Of a stretch of DNA of 64,000 nt, positions 24,144 to 37,830 are shown in pieces. Below the pieces are notes generated by a model that saw nothing but the letters and a program-made list of their open reading frames with translations, was not told the origin of the DNA and did not search any database. Location: NCBI RefSeq assembly GCF_001522545.3, contig NC_031770.1:35031866-35095865 (forward strand), in the 5' to 3' direction. Position numbers and translations under genes: made by a program. Source of the stretch: Parus major (taxonomy: Eukaryota; Chordata; Aves; Passeriformes; Paridae). Position 1 is the first letter of the stretch; the number at the start of each line of letters is the position of its first letter.

Positions 24144-27100
24144 GTGCTGGGCTATCTTCTCCCTTTTTTCTCATTCTTTGCCTGCACTTTTGGTCGGAGT
24201 TGAGATCTTGAAAATTGGCAGTAGCTGAAGATAAATGCTGAGACAGGAAAACAGGATAAAATGCTGGAATCTCTGCTCCCTCCCTACCTGAGGTTTCTGA
24301 TCAGCCTACAATCTCTTTCTCTCCTCAGCAGCTCAAGAGATTCAAGACTTGATACCCTGATGCACTGAGCTAATAACCCGTATTTCGCACCCCAGACTAA
24401 AAGTCTCTTTTAGCATAATGCATGCTTTAGATACACTGCATGTCTGTAAAAATCCAATAACCAGTCAAAGAATGTCTATCAGGTTAGATTCAGTGTTTCA
24501 GCCTTCAACATTAGCAACTTGCATAATGAAAAAGCTTTTATTTTCTTCTTTCTTCACATGTTCAGAGCTGATACATCTAAAAACAGAGTAGCATATAGAA
24601 AATGTATAGACTGTATTGTCTTTTGCCTTTGAAAACTGCATGATTTTAAAAGTAGCCAAATATGTACAATGCAGATTGCCAACATAAAATAAATGAGCTA
24701 TAGGCAAGTTTGTGTCTTTTCATTGTCTAAATATTGAAATGTAGAGCAGAGAGACAGCTTCAGTGGGCATAATATAGATGTTGTGTGTACCTTGGAAGCA
24801 AGATTCTTATGCCTTTTTTCAGAGTAATAACTTGCCTGCCGTTTCAGATCTGTAGTATTTTATTAACTGCATTCTGAATTTTAGCTAACTGCTAATGCTT
24901 ATGCTTTTGTTTAGTCTTATGACACACAACAAAATATTGCTATTTAACATTATTTAATGTGCACCCACTATTTTAGTTTATGCAGTTTTGTCAGAGGAGT
25001 CCATTAGAGGTTTTTTTACCCCCTGGTGAGAAGTCCATTGAGGTAATAAATTGACTGGTAGTTTAGAAGTCAAGGCTGATTAGGCTTTTGTCTGGAAGAT
25101 GAGTGTTGTATCCTGCAGAGGAGTTTGGGAGGTAAAGCAACTCCTCTCAAGTCATTCTGTAATCATGAGGTTCGAAATCAAAGACTTGCCTGCTTTCTCA
25201 GGCAAGGTATGTGTGTGAGATTTTATGAATACATTGATCCAGTTATTTGTTTGTCCTCAGCTTTGGGGATCTTGAACACATGCACAGAGCTTACCTAACA
25301 AGAGTTTTTATCACTCTGCATTATCACAGTACTAGTAAAGCTGTAAAACAGAATAGTGTGCTGTTTTGTTTTTTGGGATTTTTTTTCTTGGTTATCTTTA
25401 CCATAAATTACAGCTGTTTATACCTGTGTCTTTAGGAATTTTAAATATCATATCTTTTCATAAAGTGAGCTTATGCCACCGCATCATACTTCTGGTTAAA
25501 AGACTTTCACTATCTCCTATGTAGACATAAGTACCATATGTTAAAAATAACGGTGATTGAATAATTCTTCCAGTCATGTTTTGAATTAATTTACTAATGT
25601 ATCTTTTTCTATATCCTTATGGTTATGGGGGTGTTTATTCCCCTTCCTGTATCTTAAAGCAAATCATGGAAGTAATATGAACTTAAAATAAAATATAGAG
25701 TAGAAAGGTAGAGAAGATACCAGCTCTGTTATGATTTATTCTTGGAAATCCATTTTTCTATGGCATTTGTTTTCTGTTTTGAAGGTTTTTATTTGATTAG
25801 GATTTTTTGTCTCACTGCCAAACCCTGGCACTGCATTTGAGATACTGGTGTAACCTTCTCATTGCAACAAGTTGCAAAATTGAACAAGTATCAAATCTTC
25901 AGTTTCTTAATGCTGTTCTCACAATATAAATTTGAGAGTTTTCAGGGTGTCATTATAAACTCACATTCAGCTGTTTTCTGCTAGCAAGGAAGAATTAGTT
26001 AGAAATCTGGAATTGTGATAAAAAAATGCAAGGACAGACAGTTTTTTGTGTACCTTGGAAGCCAAAAGTTCTACACATAAGGTTACAACATAAAAAAGTT
26101 TAACAAGTTTGTACAGTTATTTCAGAGCTATTTTCCATTTGTTAATTTTAATGGTATTTACCACCTTCTACTACCATCTCATAGTGAGTACTTCCCTTTT
26201 TAAAATCTTAGTCCCATTTTCTGTGCATGTGTTTGAGACATAAGTAAAAATTACTTAAGAGATTTTCACCATGTAAAGAGAAATTTCCAATGAGAACTCC
26301 CTGTTCCTATCTGACAATGTAGTCAAAAAAAAAAAAAAAGAAAAAGACATTGAAATGTTGGTAACTCTTTATGTGATCATATTTCCAGAAGAAAATTCAA
26401 GACAGTCATCTTCATTTTGATTTCAGGCATATCAAACACTTTTCCTAGGTGATGAAAAATTGCAGTGGGAATTGCTGCTTTATTATGTCATCAAGTCTGC
26501 CTCAAAAATTTAGAGGTCACAGCAGATTTAACACTTGGTCTTGTCAGTAAGCTGCACTTCAGTCACTCCTTCATTCTTTTTGTAATATGTTATCCTTCAC
26601 ACAGCAATTCAGGAAATGAGTTTTTATAGTGCTATTATAGAGACTGATTGTACAGCTGCAAAGTTGATAAGTAGAAGGAAAGTATTTCTGGAAACTAAGA
26701 AATTCTTTTTTTTAATTGCTACTGTTAGAGAGGAAAAATGGAAAGTAAAGTTTACAGGAGAAGGGAAATAGGGTTAGTTGATATTTGGTACATTGAAATA
26801 TCCTGGTATTTTATTGTCCAGGTAAAGGGTAGAATGCCTTCATGTAGTTCTGAAGGCTGGAAAAGACAGCCAGAAATCTGATTTCTTTTTTGGTAGATCC
26901 ACTTTCACCTCTGCCATTGGCAGATTCGGCAGCCTTATATCTAGTTATTGATTCTGGTAATTTTATTAAGAGAGCAGTTCTCTGGTGATACTTGTTGGTT
27001 TCATCTCCTGGAAAGAAATTAAAAATCGATTGTTTGCTGAGAAGAATTGCATACTTTTCTCTGCTGTGCTGAGTGGACATGAGGAAATGCCAAACGAAAA

Positions 27101-28217
27101 GGAAGGGAGAAAAGCACCCCATGTTTGCAAAAGGTCTTGGGGAGGTGTCAGTACCACCTGTACAATTGGTTAAGTGTGGCCGAGCTGAGTGTGTTTGGTT
27201 TTTAGGCAGATGATGTGGTTGGGCATGAGGTGCATGATCCTGCTGCAAACATGGGCAGTGGTTACAGCTGCGTGTGGCAGCCCTCAGCCTCCTTCTGCAA
27301 AGTGCAGCTCTTCACCATAGGCTGAGTTACACCTGACTTGCTGAAGGACTGTTACCAAGGAGAGGAGGACGCCTTGCACCTTCTTTGTAACATGTTTTCT
27401 GCTTGTTGCCTGGAGAGCTACCTAGATGTCAAACTGAAAGAAACATTGAGGGTTACTTTTCCTACTGCCTTGTAGCTGTAAAACTATAATAAAGTTCCTG
27501 TTTAATTCTTAAAAATTGACTTGAGGGAAATTTTAGGAAGCTTTTCCATTAGAGGAAATTCCAGCTTTTTAGTACTTTTGAAATTCTGACCTCTTTAAGG
27601 AGAATATGCATTCATATAGGCTGCAAAGCAAGATGTTGTCTAAAAGTCATGTAATAAAAGACCAACAGGGTTATGTCAAGAATTTGCACTGCAGGTATGA
27701 AAATCTTAAAAGATTTAAGAAATTTTATTGTGCTTTTTTTTTTCAACAGACAAGAATTAAAGATTTCAGTAAAAAGAATTAAAAAGAAGTTGAAGTTCAA
27801 AAAACAGAAACTATCTGTTAGCACACTCAACTATTAAAACTGATAATTTAAATAAAATTCCTTATTCTGGGGTATTATATTTCATTAAGCTTGCCTTGTT
27901 CTTTTTGGTTGCAAGTGTATAGCAGCAGAAGGTGAAAGCCATCTGTTTCCATTTTCACCTAACTGTGGGGCAGCGTAATTTTCTTTGTAGAGAGGACAGT
28001 TAGCTGCATGACTTCTATAGGCCACATAATTTGGAAAAAAAAGAAAACTTTGTTTCTGTGATGAAAGCTCTGGGATAGAAAAGTAGAATCTTAATCTGTT
28101 CTGAAATATGATTATTTGTGGCTAGCTATTTCAATTGCTACAATTTTTACAAAATAAAATGCAAACAACAAAGTTGCATGAAAGGACTGTCAAGTAACTC
28201 TGTTTTTCATTTGACAG

Positions 28218-28293
28218 TACTTAACAACCGTCATTCCTTATGAGAAGAAAAATGGACCCCCATCTGTTGAAGATCTTCAAACATTAACCAAAA
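28218..28293 (+). CDS. FEZ2: FEZ2 exon 7
   Basis: Encodes residues 321-345 plus one base: YLTTVIPYEKKNGPPSVEDL then QTLTK. The acceptor is CATTTGACAG and the donor AAAA|GTGAGC. This is one of the best conserved C-terminal blocks of the FEZ family. Confidence 0.94.
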
Positions 28294-30488
28294 GTGAGCA
28301 TATGAAATTCCCCTCATTGTATTTCCTTTCCTCGTTGTATTTCCAGTTGTGACTGCTCAAAGCCAGTGAATCCATCCAGTTCTCTCTTTCCCGCTTACCC
28401 TAGGACATGTATGTAAAGATGCATGATTTTGACCACAGATTTTGTCTGGCTTGTTTTCTGAGCCTTTGTGTTAGGTTTGTTTCCTAGCTGTTGTCTGAAA
28501 CTGTGAAGGCCAGAAACCTGCATGTATCAGGAAGTAAATGTTCCCACATTTTGAAGTTGGCCACATATCATGCAATTTGGTCTTACAGTGCATGATATAA
28601 CCCTGTTTGTTTACATTTTCTGTGCTTTATTGAGGTTATTGTAATGACTTTGACAAAATGGAATGCATATCAAGATACTTAAGACTAGTTCCATAACGAT
28701 TGCATAATGATTGCACTTGACTGCCTTTAAAAGAGCCTGCTTCTCTCTGTGGTTTTGGTGGGGGGATTTTGGTGTTAATAAATTCTGATAATTTGGAATT
28801 CTAAACCAAACAGAGTTTTGATAATGCCTTGAATTCCCCATTCTTCATGCTTTTTTTAGGCCAAATCCTCAAAATTATTATAAGTTTTAAGTCTTCTAGT
28901 TGGTTGATTTTATTGAGCTTTTTTTTTTTTAAATTCTAGTTTGAATAAAACAAGGTTGTATTTTAAAAAACTTACTTATTAAGGTGGTTTAATACAACAG
29001 AGCATCTCTAGAAGTCAATAGCATCTCCTTCATTGGACATTTATAGGAACATCTTAAAAATAGATGGTAGAGTGCATCAATGCATTTGATCTGATCTCAG
29101 TGGAGAAACTCGCTATGTCTTAAAGTGATTTTCACCTGTGATTCCACAGGTGGCTGAGGGGTGGTAAAAGGCTCATTGGTTGTTTCCTGGAAAGAGAAAA
29201 TAATTATATAAATTCTAGCGTAAATGAAATGTTTAAGTAGGAATTAAAGTTCCCTTTATTTTTCTACAGTAGGCAGCCTTAGGTGTTAATTCATACTTTG
29301 TGAAAAAGGATTTCTCATTATATGTTTATTCTTGCAATGAAATTTTATCCTCTTTCCATATTTAAATTTCACTTGACACTATTAAGCACATGTTAAAGCC
29401 TCTTGAAAACATTTTATGTTGTTTAGTGGTTTATTAAAAAAATGTCTTGCACAAACACATTGTAAAGAGTATTAACAATATTGATTTCTGTGGGCTGGTT
29501 GGAACTTGCTCCTGTGAGTCAGTTGCAGATTTGTGACTCCCTGTCTCCGGTGTTATTAAGGCAGGCAGTAAAGCAGGTGTCTAGGGTTGTTCAGATGTTT
29601 TTTCTTTCAAAGCTCTGTATTACTGCATAGTTATGAACACTAATGTCTTACTTCAATGTAAAAGTTGAAATAAAATGTGTTATAATTTGAATTTAGAGTC
29701 TTATATGAGGAATTTGGAGTTTATTAAATATTGTTTTTCAGTATAATTTTGTATTTTTGCTTCTTTCAGTTATGTCCTGAGTACTTTATAAAGAATAGTC
29801 ATTGTTTTACTTTATGTAGCAACGGGCAGGCTTATATGTGTCCAGTCAAGCTTGTCCATGTATTTTCCTTCTTCAGAAATAGGCAAGATGGACAAGATCC
29901 ACTTATATATGTCACAAAATGGCATTTTTACATTACTGTAAGTTAATGCCAAATTTAGTCATGTAGTTACAATTTTTCAAACCTGTAGCAGATAACATTC
30001 GGCATTTCTTGGAGGGAAAAAAGCACCACCAATATTTCCATAGAGTCATTCTTTTAGAGCATTTTTTCCATTATTTGAAGTAATGATTAAAGATACTAAG
30101 TAATGGAGCATACTTTACTGTCCTAAGATTTCCAGCCTATCAATAGTTGTTAACATACTTTAATTTTGGATGTCATGACTTTCTTTTGGTGAGAGTTTTT
30201 TATAGGGAAGAGGTGCTTGTTGTTGTTAAGACTGATGGCATTTTACTGTAACATTAACCACATGAAATGGGAATCTTGCATCCGTGAACTATAGAGCTCA
30301 ATGAGAATTACACAGGCAAAGGGTGGAGAGGATTTGATGTCTCATTGTATCTTCTCATCTTTCAGTTAAGAGATTTCTTACATCTCGTAGTAGTATCTCT
30401 GCAAGTAGCTGGAACTGCTCCAATGTACTTCTTTTAAATGTTGTGTTTAATTTATGGCTAAATATCTGATTTTTTTTTCATACTTTAG

Positions 30489-30554
30489 TTCTGCATGCCA
30501 TGAAGGAGGATAGTGAGAAAGTGCCAAGCTTGTTAACAGACTATATTTTAAAGG
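30489..30554 (+). CDS. FEZ2: FEZ2 exon 8
   Basis: A 66-base exon encoding residues 346-367, ILHAMKEDSEKVPSLLTDYI then LK. The acceptor is CATACTTTAG and the donor AAGG|GTGAGT. The two leading bases complete Ile and the trailing base begins Val of the last exon. Confidence 0.94.
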
Positions 30555-30981
30555 GTGAGTATGCTTCTCAGCAGAGGTTTTATTGGATTCTAAATTAACT
30601 TAATTTACATATAACGTATTTCAAAACAGTGATCCTACAGCATTCATGAATTATGTTGCCTTTCAATCCAACACAGTTCTCATTTATGTTCTGTTTTGTC
30701 CAAGCATTCTGAGCATACAGTTCATAAATAAAACATGTTTATTTTGTTTGTGTTAGTAAAATACAGCAAACTGCTGAATGACATCAGCAGGAACAAAGGA
30801 GTCTGGCTTATGAAGTGAAGTGGGTATAGTTAAAATCTTCCATTGTACAGTTTTTTCAGTAATTGGAACTCAAACTTCCCTTGGTAATAATGCATTTGCT
30901 ATGCAAAGTGCTTACAGCTTCATTTCTAGTGTTACCTTCTGATCAATAATAATGAGTATTTATTTTACTTATTACATCTTT

Positions 30982-31046
30982 TTCTATTATACTTCTATTA
31001 TATTCCTACTATACTTCTATTATACTTCTATTTTACTTATTATACC
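30982..31046 (+). repeat. Short imperfect array of about 11-bp units
   Basis: Units close to TACTTCTATTA recur about six times in FEZ2 intron 8. The array lies about 40 bases before a perfect hairpin. Confidence 0.8.
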
Positions 31047-31082
31047 TTCCATTGTTTTAGAAGTTTTTGTATGAGTCATTTA

Positions 31083-31123
31083 TTTTCCAGTCTTACATAC
31101 TGATTGTATGTAAGACTGGAAAA
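31083..31123. repeat. Perfect 18-bp inverted repeat (hairpin)
   Basis: TTTTCCAGTCTTACATAC at 31083-31100 is the exact reverse complement of 31106-31123, separated by a 5-base loop TGATT. It lies in FEZ2 intron 8. The stem is shorter than a typical animal pre-microRNA, so I do not call it one. Confidence 0.9.
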
Positions 31124-34100
31124 GAGTGTTTAAAGAGTGTCAGACATTGAAAAATACTGTTTGCCTTAGCTTTAAGGAGTTGTTCCAGGTAGTTTCGAGG
31201 TTGATAAATTATTTTAAAATGTTTTTCATCTGACTTCATTTTTGCCTAGATCTTGCTAATGCTTATGTTCTTACTTAATTCTTGGCATGTAATACAATTT
31301 TCTTACGTGTTAAAAGTTTAGCAAATGCATCAAACTCCTGAGCTCTGAACAAATACCTGTACAGAAGGGTGATGGATGCCATTTTGTTTGCCACCAAAAT
31401 GTTTATAATATTCTGCTTTTCATAGGCTGCAAAAGTTTTATTTTTCTTTTGGTATCATGTCTGATCTTTTTTTCATATATACTGTCTTTTGACTTAACTC
31501 ACTCTATATGATTTTTTAAAGGTTTTTGCATTTCTTACACAAACTTACAGTCACTGTCATAATCTCATCTCACAGATATTTGAAAGTACTTTCAGGTTTA
31601 AGTTATGGATGACATATAGTGTGCTGTCACTTCAGAAAAACTGAAAAAAACCCATTTAATATTCTGGTAGCTCCAACAGATTTCCTGTTGAAAGAGATCC
31701 ATTTCTACATTTTGCGTAGGGTTGAAGAACTGCCACATAGAATAAGAAAGCAGAGATCCTTTCAGTTGATTCCCTTGATTTTTTCATTGATTACTTGTTC
31801 TTTCAAAAAATTCTTCCTAAATTAGACAGGTGTGTTTGCATGTGAACCATGTAGGATCATGGTCAAGGATTTTTTTAGTGGTAATGGCACTAAACCATAG
31901 TTTTGTGAAGCAGAATCTTTGACCCAAGAAGATGAACTGTTGTCAGTAATTAAAACTGCTTTTCATAGTACATCTGGTAGTAAGTGACTGGATTTAACAG
32001 TGCTCTTCACAGCGTCTGCTCTTACTTTTAGATGTAGCTATTCAGAAGAACTTTCAGATTACTGGGATATTGAGAAGATACTGGCAGCTTAGAGAAGTGG
32101 AGAAATATTTTTTAAAAGAAGGCTTATAAAAGTAGATTACCTGAATATATGAGAGGATGATCTAGGAAGCTTGAACTGAAGTTCCTTCCTGCCTCTTGTA
32201 TGTTTATTACTTAAAAATCACCAAGGGTGTTCTACTAGTGCAACAATTGCAAAATCATCTTGCTTTGAATGTCTTGGATCAAACAGGTTGTCCGCCATAT
32301 GCAAATGCTGTTATCTTTAAATTGTGAAACACAGATTGTGGGAACACAAAGAGTAATCACTCCCATCACTCATAGGGAAAGGAAAAGGCAATTTCCCCCC
32401 AGCTACCACTTCCTCAGTGAACAGAACCAAGCCTTTCTTCATCCTGTGTAGGTTTGTGTGTTCAGTGGCAGACAGTTGTGAGCACAGAGCTAGTGAGCAT
32501 AGAATTTTACTCTTTCTTTCAGTATAGCCTTAACTAAGCTTCATATGCTATGGTCACATGTTAAATATTTATAGCTCAGCTAACAGTGTTTCCTTGTGCT
32601 GTAGGTTTATTCTATGGCACAGGCAAAGTCTTCCAGTTGGTTCTGAGGTTGTAACTTTTGGTCTTTTACTGCCACTAAAACTTCTGGCCTGAAACTCCCG
32701 CAAGGCTTTAATGGCACAAAATACTCCCAGCCACCACTCTATTTTCTGGACATTATTTTTAAAGCATGTTAAGAGGAGATTGATTGAATTATTTACAACC
32801 AGTTAGATCATCTTTCAGCTAAGCGTTAATACCTGAAATTCTAACCTATTTCTTAAATTCCAAAATAAAAAGAGTGACCTACTGTTTGAGGATTCTGCTC
32901 TCTTCACTGTACAGATTAAAAATGTCTTGGCAAGGTAAAAATCTTGAAGAAGATTTTTGGTTTAAACTTGTTTTCTGAAAGAAGTTCTGAACCCAGTGGT
33001 ATAATCCATATGGTATAGTGGTAATTGTATTCATTTTACACTGAATGGATTTTATTGCTTTTTCTTAAGCTTTAATCAAGAAATGAAATTTAGAAATGTG
33101 TGAATTATATCACCAAAGGTACTTGGTTCTGTTCTTTGAGGATCATTTTTTTCCAATCTTGCAACAAAAAAAGCAGACAGTAAATTACATGTGACATTAA
33201 GATATATGTAGCATTATGGGAAATCCAGTTTGGCATCTGACTGCACAGAAGTGCAGCCTTTTTTCAAACTTCATATTCTGTTTTACAGAGCAGGGGAAAA
33301 AAAAATCTTACAAACATGCTTTTGGTTATTTTTTTTAAAGCAGCCCTGTCTTGCTATTCTGTTGTATGTAAAAAATTTGGATATGCTGTCTTATGTGGGT
33401 GTTATAGCTGTCCACAGAATTATTAATAGACTTGCCCAGATACTAGTGGTCATTGCTGAAAAGTTACTTAAATTGTTCAGAAGAAAGAATGGAGGAAAAA
33501 AATGTCAGGAAAAATATTATTGCCAAAGTATTGTTAGTACAACATGAAGGAACAAAGAGAAGAATGCTGTGGACATGGAAAGGTGAATGGAGCCATTAGA
33601 TTGAGCATAATTATTGGTGTAACACGAAATCTTATCACGTGACTGGTGTTCTGAGGACAGTGAAATAAGTTTCTATTTTCTCTGAATTCGTGTTTTATAG
33701 AATTCATGAATTCTGTGTTATCTTGAATAACTTGAACTAAATGCCCAGTAATTCTTAAATTTGGATCATGTAGGAAGACACACACAGACCCCCTCCATGT
33801 GCACTGTCTAATACTCATTATCTTGATTTAGTAATGATTGAGTAAAGTTGTTTGGACAAGAGCTGGAATTTGAAGGACAGTTCTGCAGCCAGGTCTGCTA
33901 TTGACCTTCTGTGTTGCCACAGATCATTCTTGGATTTTTTTTCATAACCAACTAATCCTTCTGAAATGCTTGAAGTAGAAATCTTCAAAACATGGTGTGT
34001 GCAAATCCAGTGTAATAAAGAAATTAAGGAGAACAACTCGGTGCTTTTCATGTTAGGGGATAAAACCACCTCTGTATGCATTTCTCAGTGGGATTATTAG

Positions 34101-36815
34101 TTTTGAAATTATTTCTGGTGCTTGCTTTCTTTAAAGCATCTTCTTTCCCCAATTTCTACTGCCCCCTTGTGTCCCCCAAAATGTTAAAAATATTATTTTC
34201 CTTATCATGCTTAAGTCCCTCTTTTGAGGGGTCATTTAGCTCTCCCCTACATCTTTTCTGTAAGGAATATCCCCTCAAAGGTAAGTATCCCAAAGCCAAA
34301 CTAATTACATACCCTGTGAAAAGTCTGGCACAGTGTAGCAGCTTATCTTCTCTTTTTCATTTTGCTCTCATTGCAACCTGAATTATTTTCTAGGGGATAT
34401 TTTTCCTTTTGTGAAGTTCTGTTTGCTTTTACTTTTCAGTGAACATTTCTATCCTGAACATAACAATAATGAAAGGGAATTAGTGATTTGCTTTGCAAGT
34501 GAACTCTAGTTCTCCCACTAGCGTATGATTCATATTATATTTTATAGATTTATACTTAAAATGGATGGTAACATGAAATTGATCAGCATTTGCAGTTGTG
34601 TTTAATTTTTTATGAATGTATTTTAATATATCAATATTGTCATTATATTTTATCACTAGGAGTCATGAAGGAGAAACTGGGATTTGAAAAAAGGGTAGGG
34701 GGTACTGACAGGGAAAGAAATACCAAACCAAGACTGAAGTTCTTTATCTTAGACAGCACACTTCTGGACTGAAGCTGGCAGCTTAGTAAGGTCACAGTAT
34801 ATAAATGCTGTTTGTTCTCATCTTTCTACTGACTGTTTTTGATGGTTGAACTAATACAGTGTGATTTGAAAACACTGTGCTTATGTCCATTAAAAGATGG
34901 ACATAATAAGCTAAATAAGCTAAGTTTTTTGTGCACAAGTTAAGCTGTAAAGCAGATGGAGATATTTGTGTCATACCTTGTAGCTGCATTGGGTTTAGGT
35001 GTTGCAACAGTAGTAAGTTCCGTATCCTTTGATGAAAGAATGTTTGTATGGACATTGCTCATTGAATTTTTATATTCTTTTTAAAGCTTTCAGTCTTTCT
35101 TCTTCTGTGTATAATGTAATGACTTTCTGTATAATGGTTAATTTGCCAAGTACAATAATGCAAGTAGTATTTTATATATATTATAAAAAATAATATTTAA
35201 ATAATTAGTATTATGTATATTATATATAATGTAGTTGCATCTGTAATCTTTGCAGTATGCAGTTTTTGGTTGTTTTCTGAAGAAAATGCTTTTGTGCAGT
35301 TGTTTGTCTCTTCAGTCTCACAAATAATAATTGACAATTTCAACCCCACAAGACAGAAGCAGGTGTTGAGGGAGTAAAAGAAATACTGTAGGGAACAGCA
35401 TCTAGTTAGGAGAAGGACTGAAACTGCTTTTTCCATTGAGCTGATGGCTGCTGCCTTGAAAAGCCAACATCTCCTTGGGTCTGATGTATTCACCTACTTG
35501 AATTCCCATAAAGGTCTCCTGTTTCTTTGGGGACATGAGAACATGGGGAGGGCCTGCTGGGATGGAGTTCACAGCAGGTTTAAAGTAGAAGCTGAGGACT
35601 GAATTGTGGGAAGGGGAATTATCTTTTTTTATTGCCATATGGGTAGTGAAGAATATCTGACAAAATCTGCAGGAAGCAAGAGTTCCTTAATTTAGCTACT
35701 TCCAGAACAAATCACTGATTATATATGAAATTTTAACCAGTATATACATAGAGTTAAGTATTAGGGTAGATTGTCTGGTATCAGATCTAGACCTGTTATT
35801 TCAAGATTACTACTTTTTTACTTGGAGTTTTTACAAAATGTGAAGATTTAGCTTTGTGTACAAGGATAATTTTTACGTAACTGTTATATAAAATGTAAGT
35901 ATGTACTTACAGCTGAAATGCTTGCCTTTGAAACCAGACGTGTTATTACAGTAAATTTTATAAGATGTATTTACTGCTAAGCTTTGTGTTCTTTTCCAAT
36001 TGTACTCAAACAGTAATTGTGACAAAAAGAGTGCTAAAAATAATATGCTATACATTACTAGTTAGTAAAATGCATGAAGTCTCGTACTGTTTTCTTCTTT
36101 TTTTTTGAATGTAGATGTCGTGAAAGCAGAACAATTGCCCATCTTTCTCCTTGCTATTTCATACCTGATCTTTCAAGTAAAAACTTACTTCTTTTTTGTT
36201 TTAATGAAGCAAGAACTTGCACCTTGTTCTATTTTTAAACTATGCAAATATTTCAGATAATGAGAGCATTTATTTTCTTGCCTTTGAAGTTTTTGTTTAA
36301 TTGTTACACCTGACTTCTTTATTTGCTTTTGTGTTGTGCTAGCATTGGTTTGAAAGCTGGATTGCTCTGAGGTTTGTGTCTTATATTGAAACAGGAATGA
36401 GAAACACATGAAGGACATGTCTTACTTGCCACTGTGTGTTTCTAGTACACGCACGAGAATTAGAAAGTAGACTTAGAATCTCAGATTGTCAGTATGTTTT
36501 TAAAATATAACTGCATGCGTCACCTGTTATTTAATGTTCTGCTTTCTGATATAACACTTTAAAAAGCACTATTTAAGACATGACCTTTAGTTAACTCATT
36601 TCTGGATAATACTAGTTAAAGTTAGTGGGTTGTGTCACTTCATTACCTTTTGAGACAGGCTGAAAACTTAATTGCCAGTTTCAGTTGATTACTAGATTTT
36701 CCTGTGTTACTAATAGGGTAGAATCCAGCATTTAAATATTTTAGTTTATACGTTACATTTTTATGAGACTGACTTCAGTGATATTTACCAATGTGTATTT
36801 ATGACTTTTTTGCAG

Positions 36816-36832
36816 TTCTGTGTCCTACATGA
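36816..36832 (+). CDS. FEZ2: FEZ2 exon 9: last five residues and stop
   Basis: After acceptor TTTTTTGCAG, the sequence TTCTGTGTCCTACATGA completes codon 368 and encodes VLCPT and a stop, the C-terminus expected for FEZ2. It is too short to detect as an open frame and was found by joining exon 8 in phase. It follows a 6.3-kb intron. Confidence 0.92.
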
Positions 36833-37168
36833 AGAGGGCTGCCTTTCAGAATTAGCCATGCTCCTTTCTGTGATGAGAAGCTTTCCTTGGATATAACTCA
36901 TAGTATTTTTTTCATTTGGCACTATACCTAAAGCAGTATTCATTTACCTCCTCTGTGTGTGTGGATTTTCTGATCCTACAGTAAGTCATCCGGGCATGAC
37001 AACTCATCCAGTTTAACTTAATAGTGCAATGAACTGGAGCAGGGAACAAACATTGTACAGTTTTACTTGCATTGTTCTGACTTTTTAAAGTCTATTTTTA
37101 CATTGTATAGCATGTAGTAAATCCTCCTGCACATTTTGTTGTTGGAAGGAAAGGTAAACTTTGAATAG

Positions 37169-37178
37169 TGTAAATAAA
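37169..37178 (+). terminator. FEZ2: Proximal FEZ2 poly(A) signal overlapping a Pumilio-type motif
   Basis: TGTAAATAAA combines a UGUAAAUA Pumilio consensus (37169-37176) with the AATAAA hexamer (37173-37178). Both are read directly. Their use is predicted. Confidence 0.45.
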
Positions 37179-37798
37179 ATAAGCCTCATTTTAAGGAATC
37201 CATATTTAAAAACATCCTTAGTTCCTAAACAGAGATGAAAAAATGATCTTAGTCAGACTTGGAATTTAAGACTCAAGTGAGTTTCCAGGACACTCCAGAA
37301 AGGTGATTGTGAAAGTCAGCAATCAACACTGCTTTGTAAATGGTAACTCTGAACTATACAACAGATTTGTTCATACGTCAACAAATCCCAGATTTCTTGG
37401 TTTGACATAAATAATTGTGTGTTACTTGTTCTTGGTATTAACACAAACATCTGACTAAGGTAGTATTTCATGTTTGGTTTCATTTTAATTAATAATGTTC
37501 ATGTGGCTTAGATACTCTCCCATATTGCTGCTATAATTTTACTAGTTTTAAAAGGTGTTTTATCTTAATGAAAATGCTTCAATATATAAACATTTTAAAA
37601 GGCAGTATCTTTTTAAAAATACGTGTACAGTTTGAAAAACTTGCACCTGGCTTCCAAGTTAGTATTATATTGAGATGTTAGTTGCTGTGTATCTCTAAAT
37701 TTTACTACAAATATACCTTGTAAATTGTTTGCACTGTCTCCTCTGTGATGAGGTACCTGCATTCAAACAGATGAGAATGTATTTTACAAATCCTGTAA

Positions 37799-37804
37799 AA
37801 TAAA
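37799..37804 (+). terminator. FEZ2: Distal FEZ2 poly(A) signal
   Basis: AATAAA in GTAAAATAAATGTACC, about 970 bases after the stop codon. It is the last good signal before the gene-poor region. Confidence 0.5.
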
Positions 37805-37830
37805 TGTACCCCATAATCTCTACTTCAAAT

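Larger units (their letters stand above)
12062..36815 (+). other. FEZ2: FEZ2 introns 1-8
   Basis: The eight introns span 12062-13589, 13699-16755, 16873-18286, 18432-21069, 21339-24062, 24144-28217, 28294-30488 and 30555-36815. All have GT-AG ends in the plus direction. They are AT-rich, and I recognise no nested gene, tRNA or large transposon in them. The intron structures I can name are a 17-bp duplication near 22.1 kb, an 11-bp repeat array and perfect hairpin near 31 kb, and a smaller hairpin near 34.9 kb. Confidence 0.85.
36833..37830 (+). other. FEZ2: FEZ2 3' untranslated region
   Basis: Sequence from the FEZ2 stop to the distal candidate poly(A) signal. No coding potential is seen. 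Two AATAAA signals suggest alternative ends giving 3'UTRs of about 0.35 and 1.0 kb. Confidence 0.6.

Noticed and set aside
26811..27248. 145-codon minus-strand frame in FEZ2 intron 6
   Set aside because: It is antisense in an intron, with mixed composition and no motif. It most likely arose by chance.
31083..31123. MicroRNA precursor
   Set aside because: The stem is only 18 bp with a 5-base loop, too short for a normal animal pre-miRNA, and I recognise no known miRNA seed.
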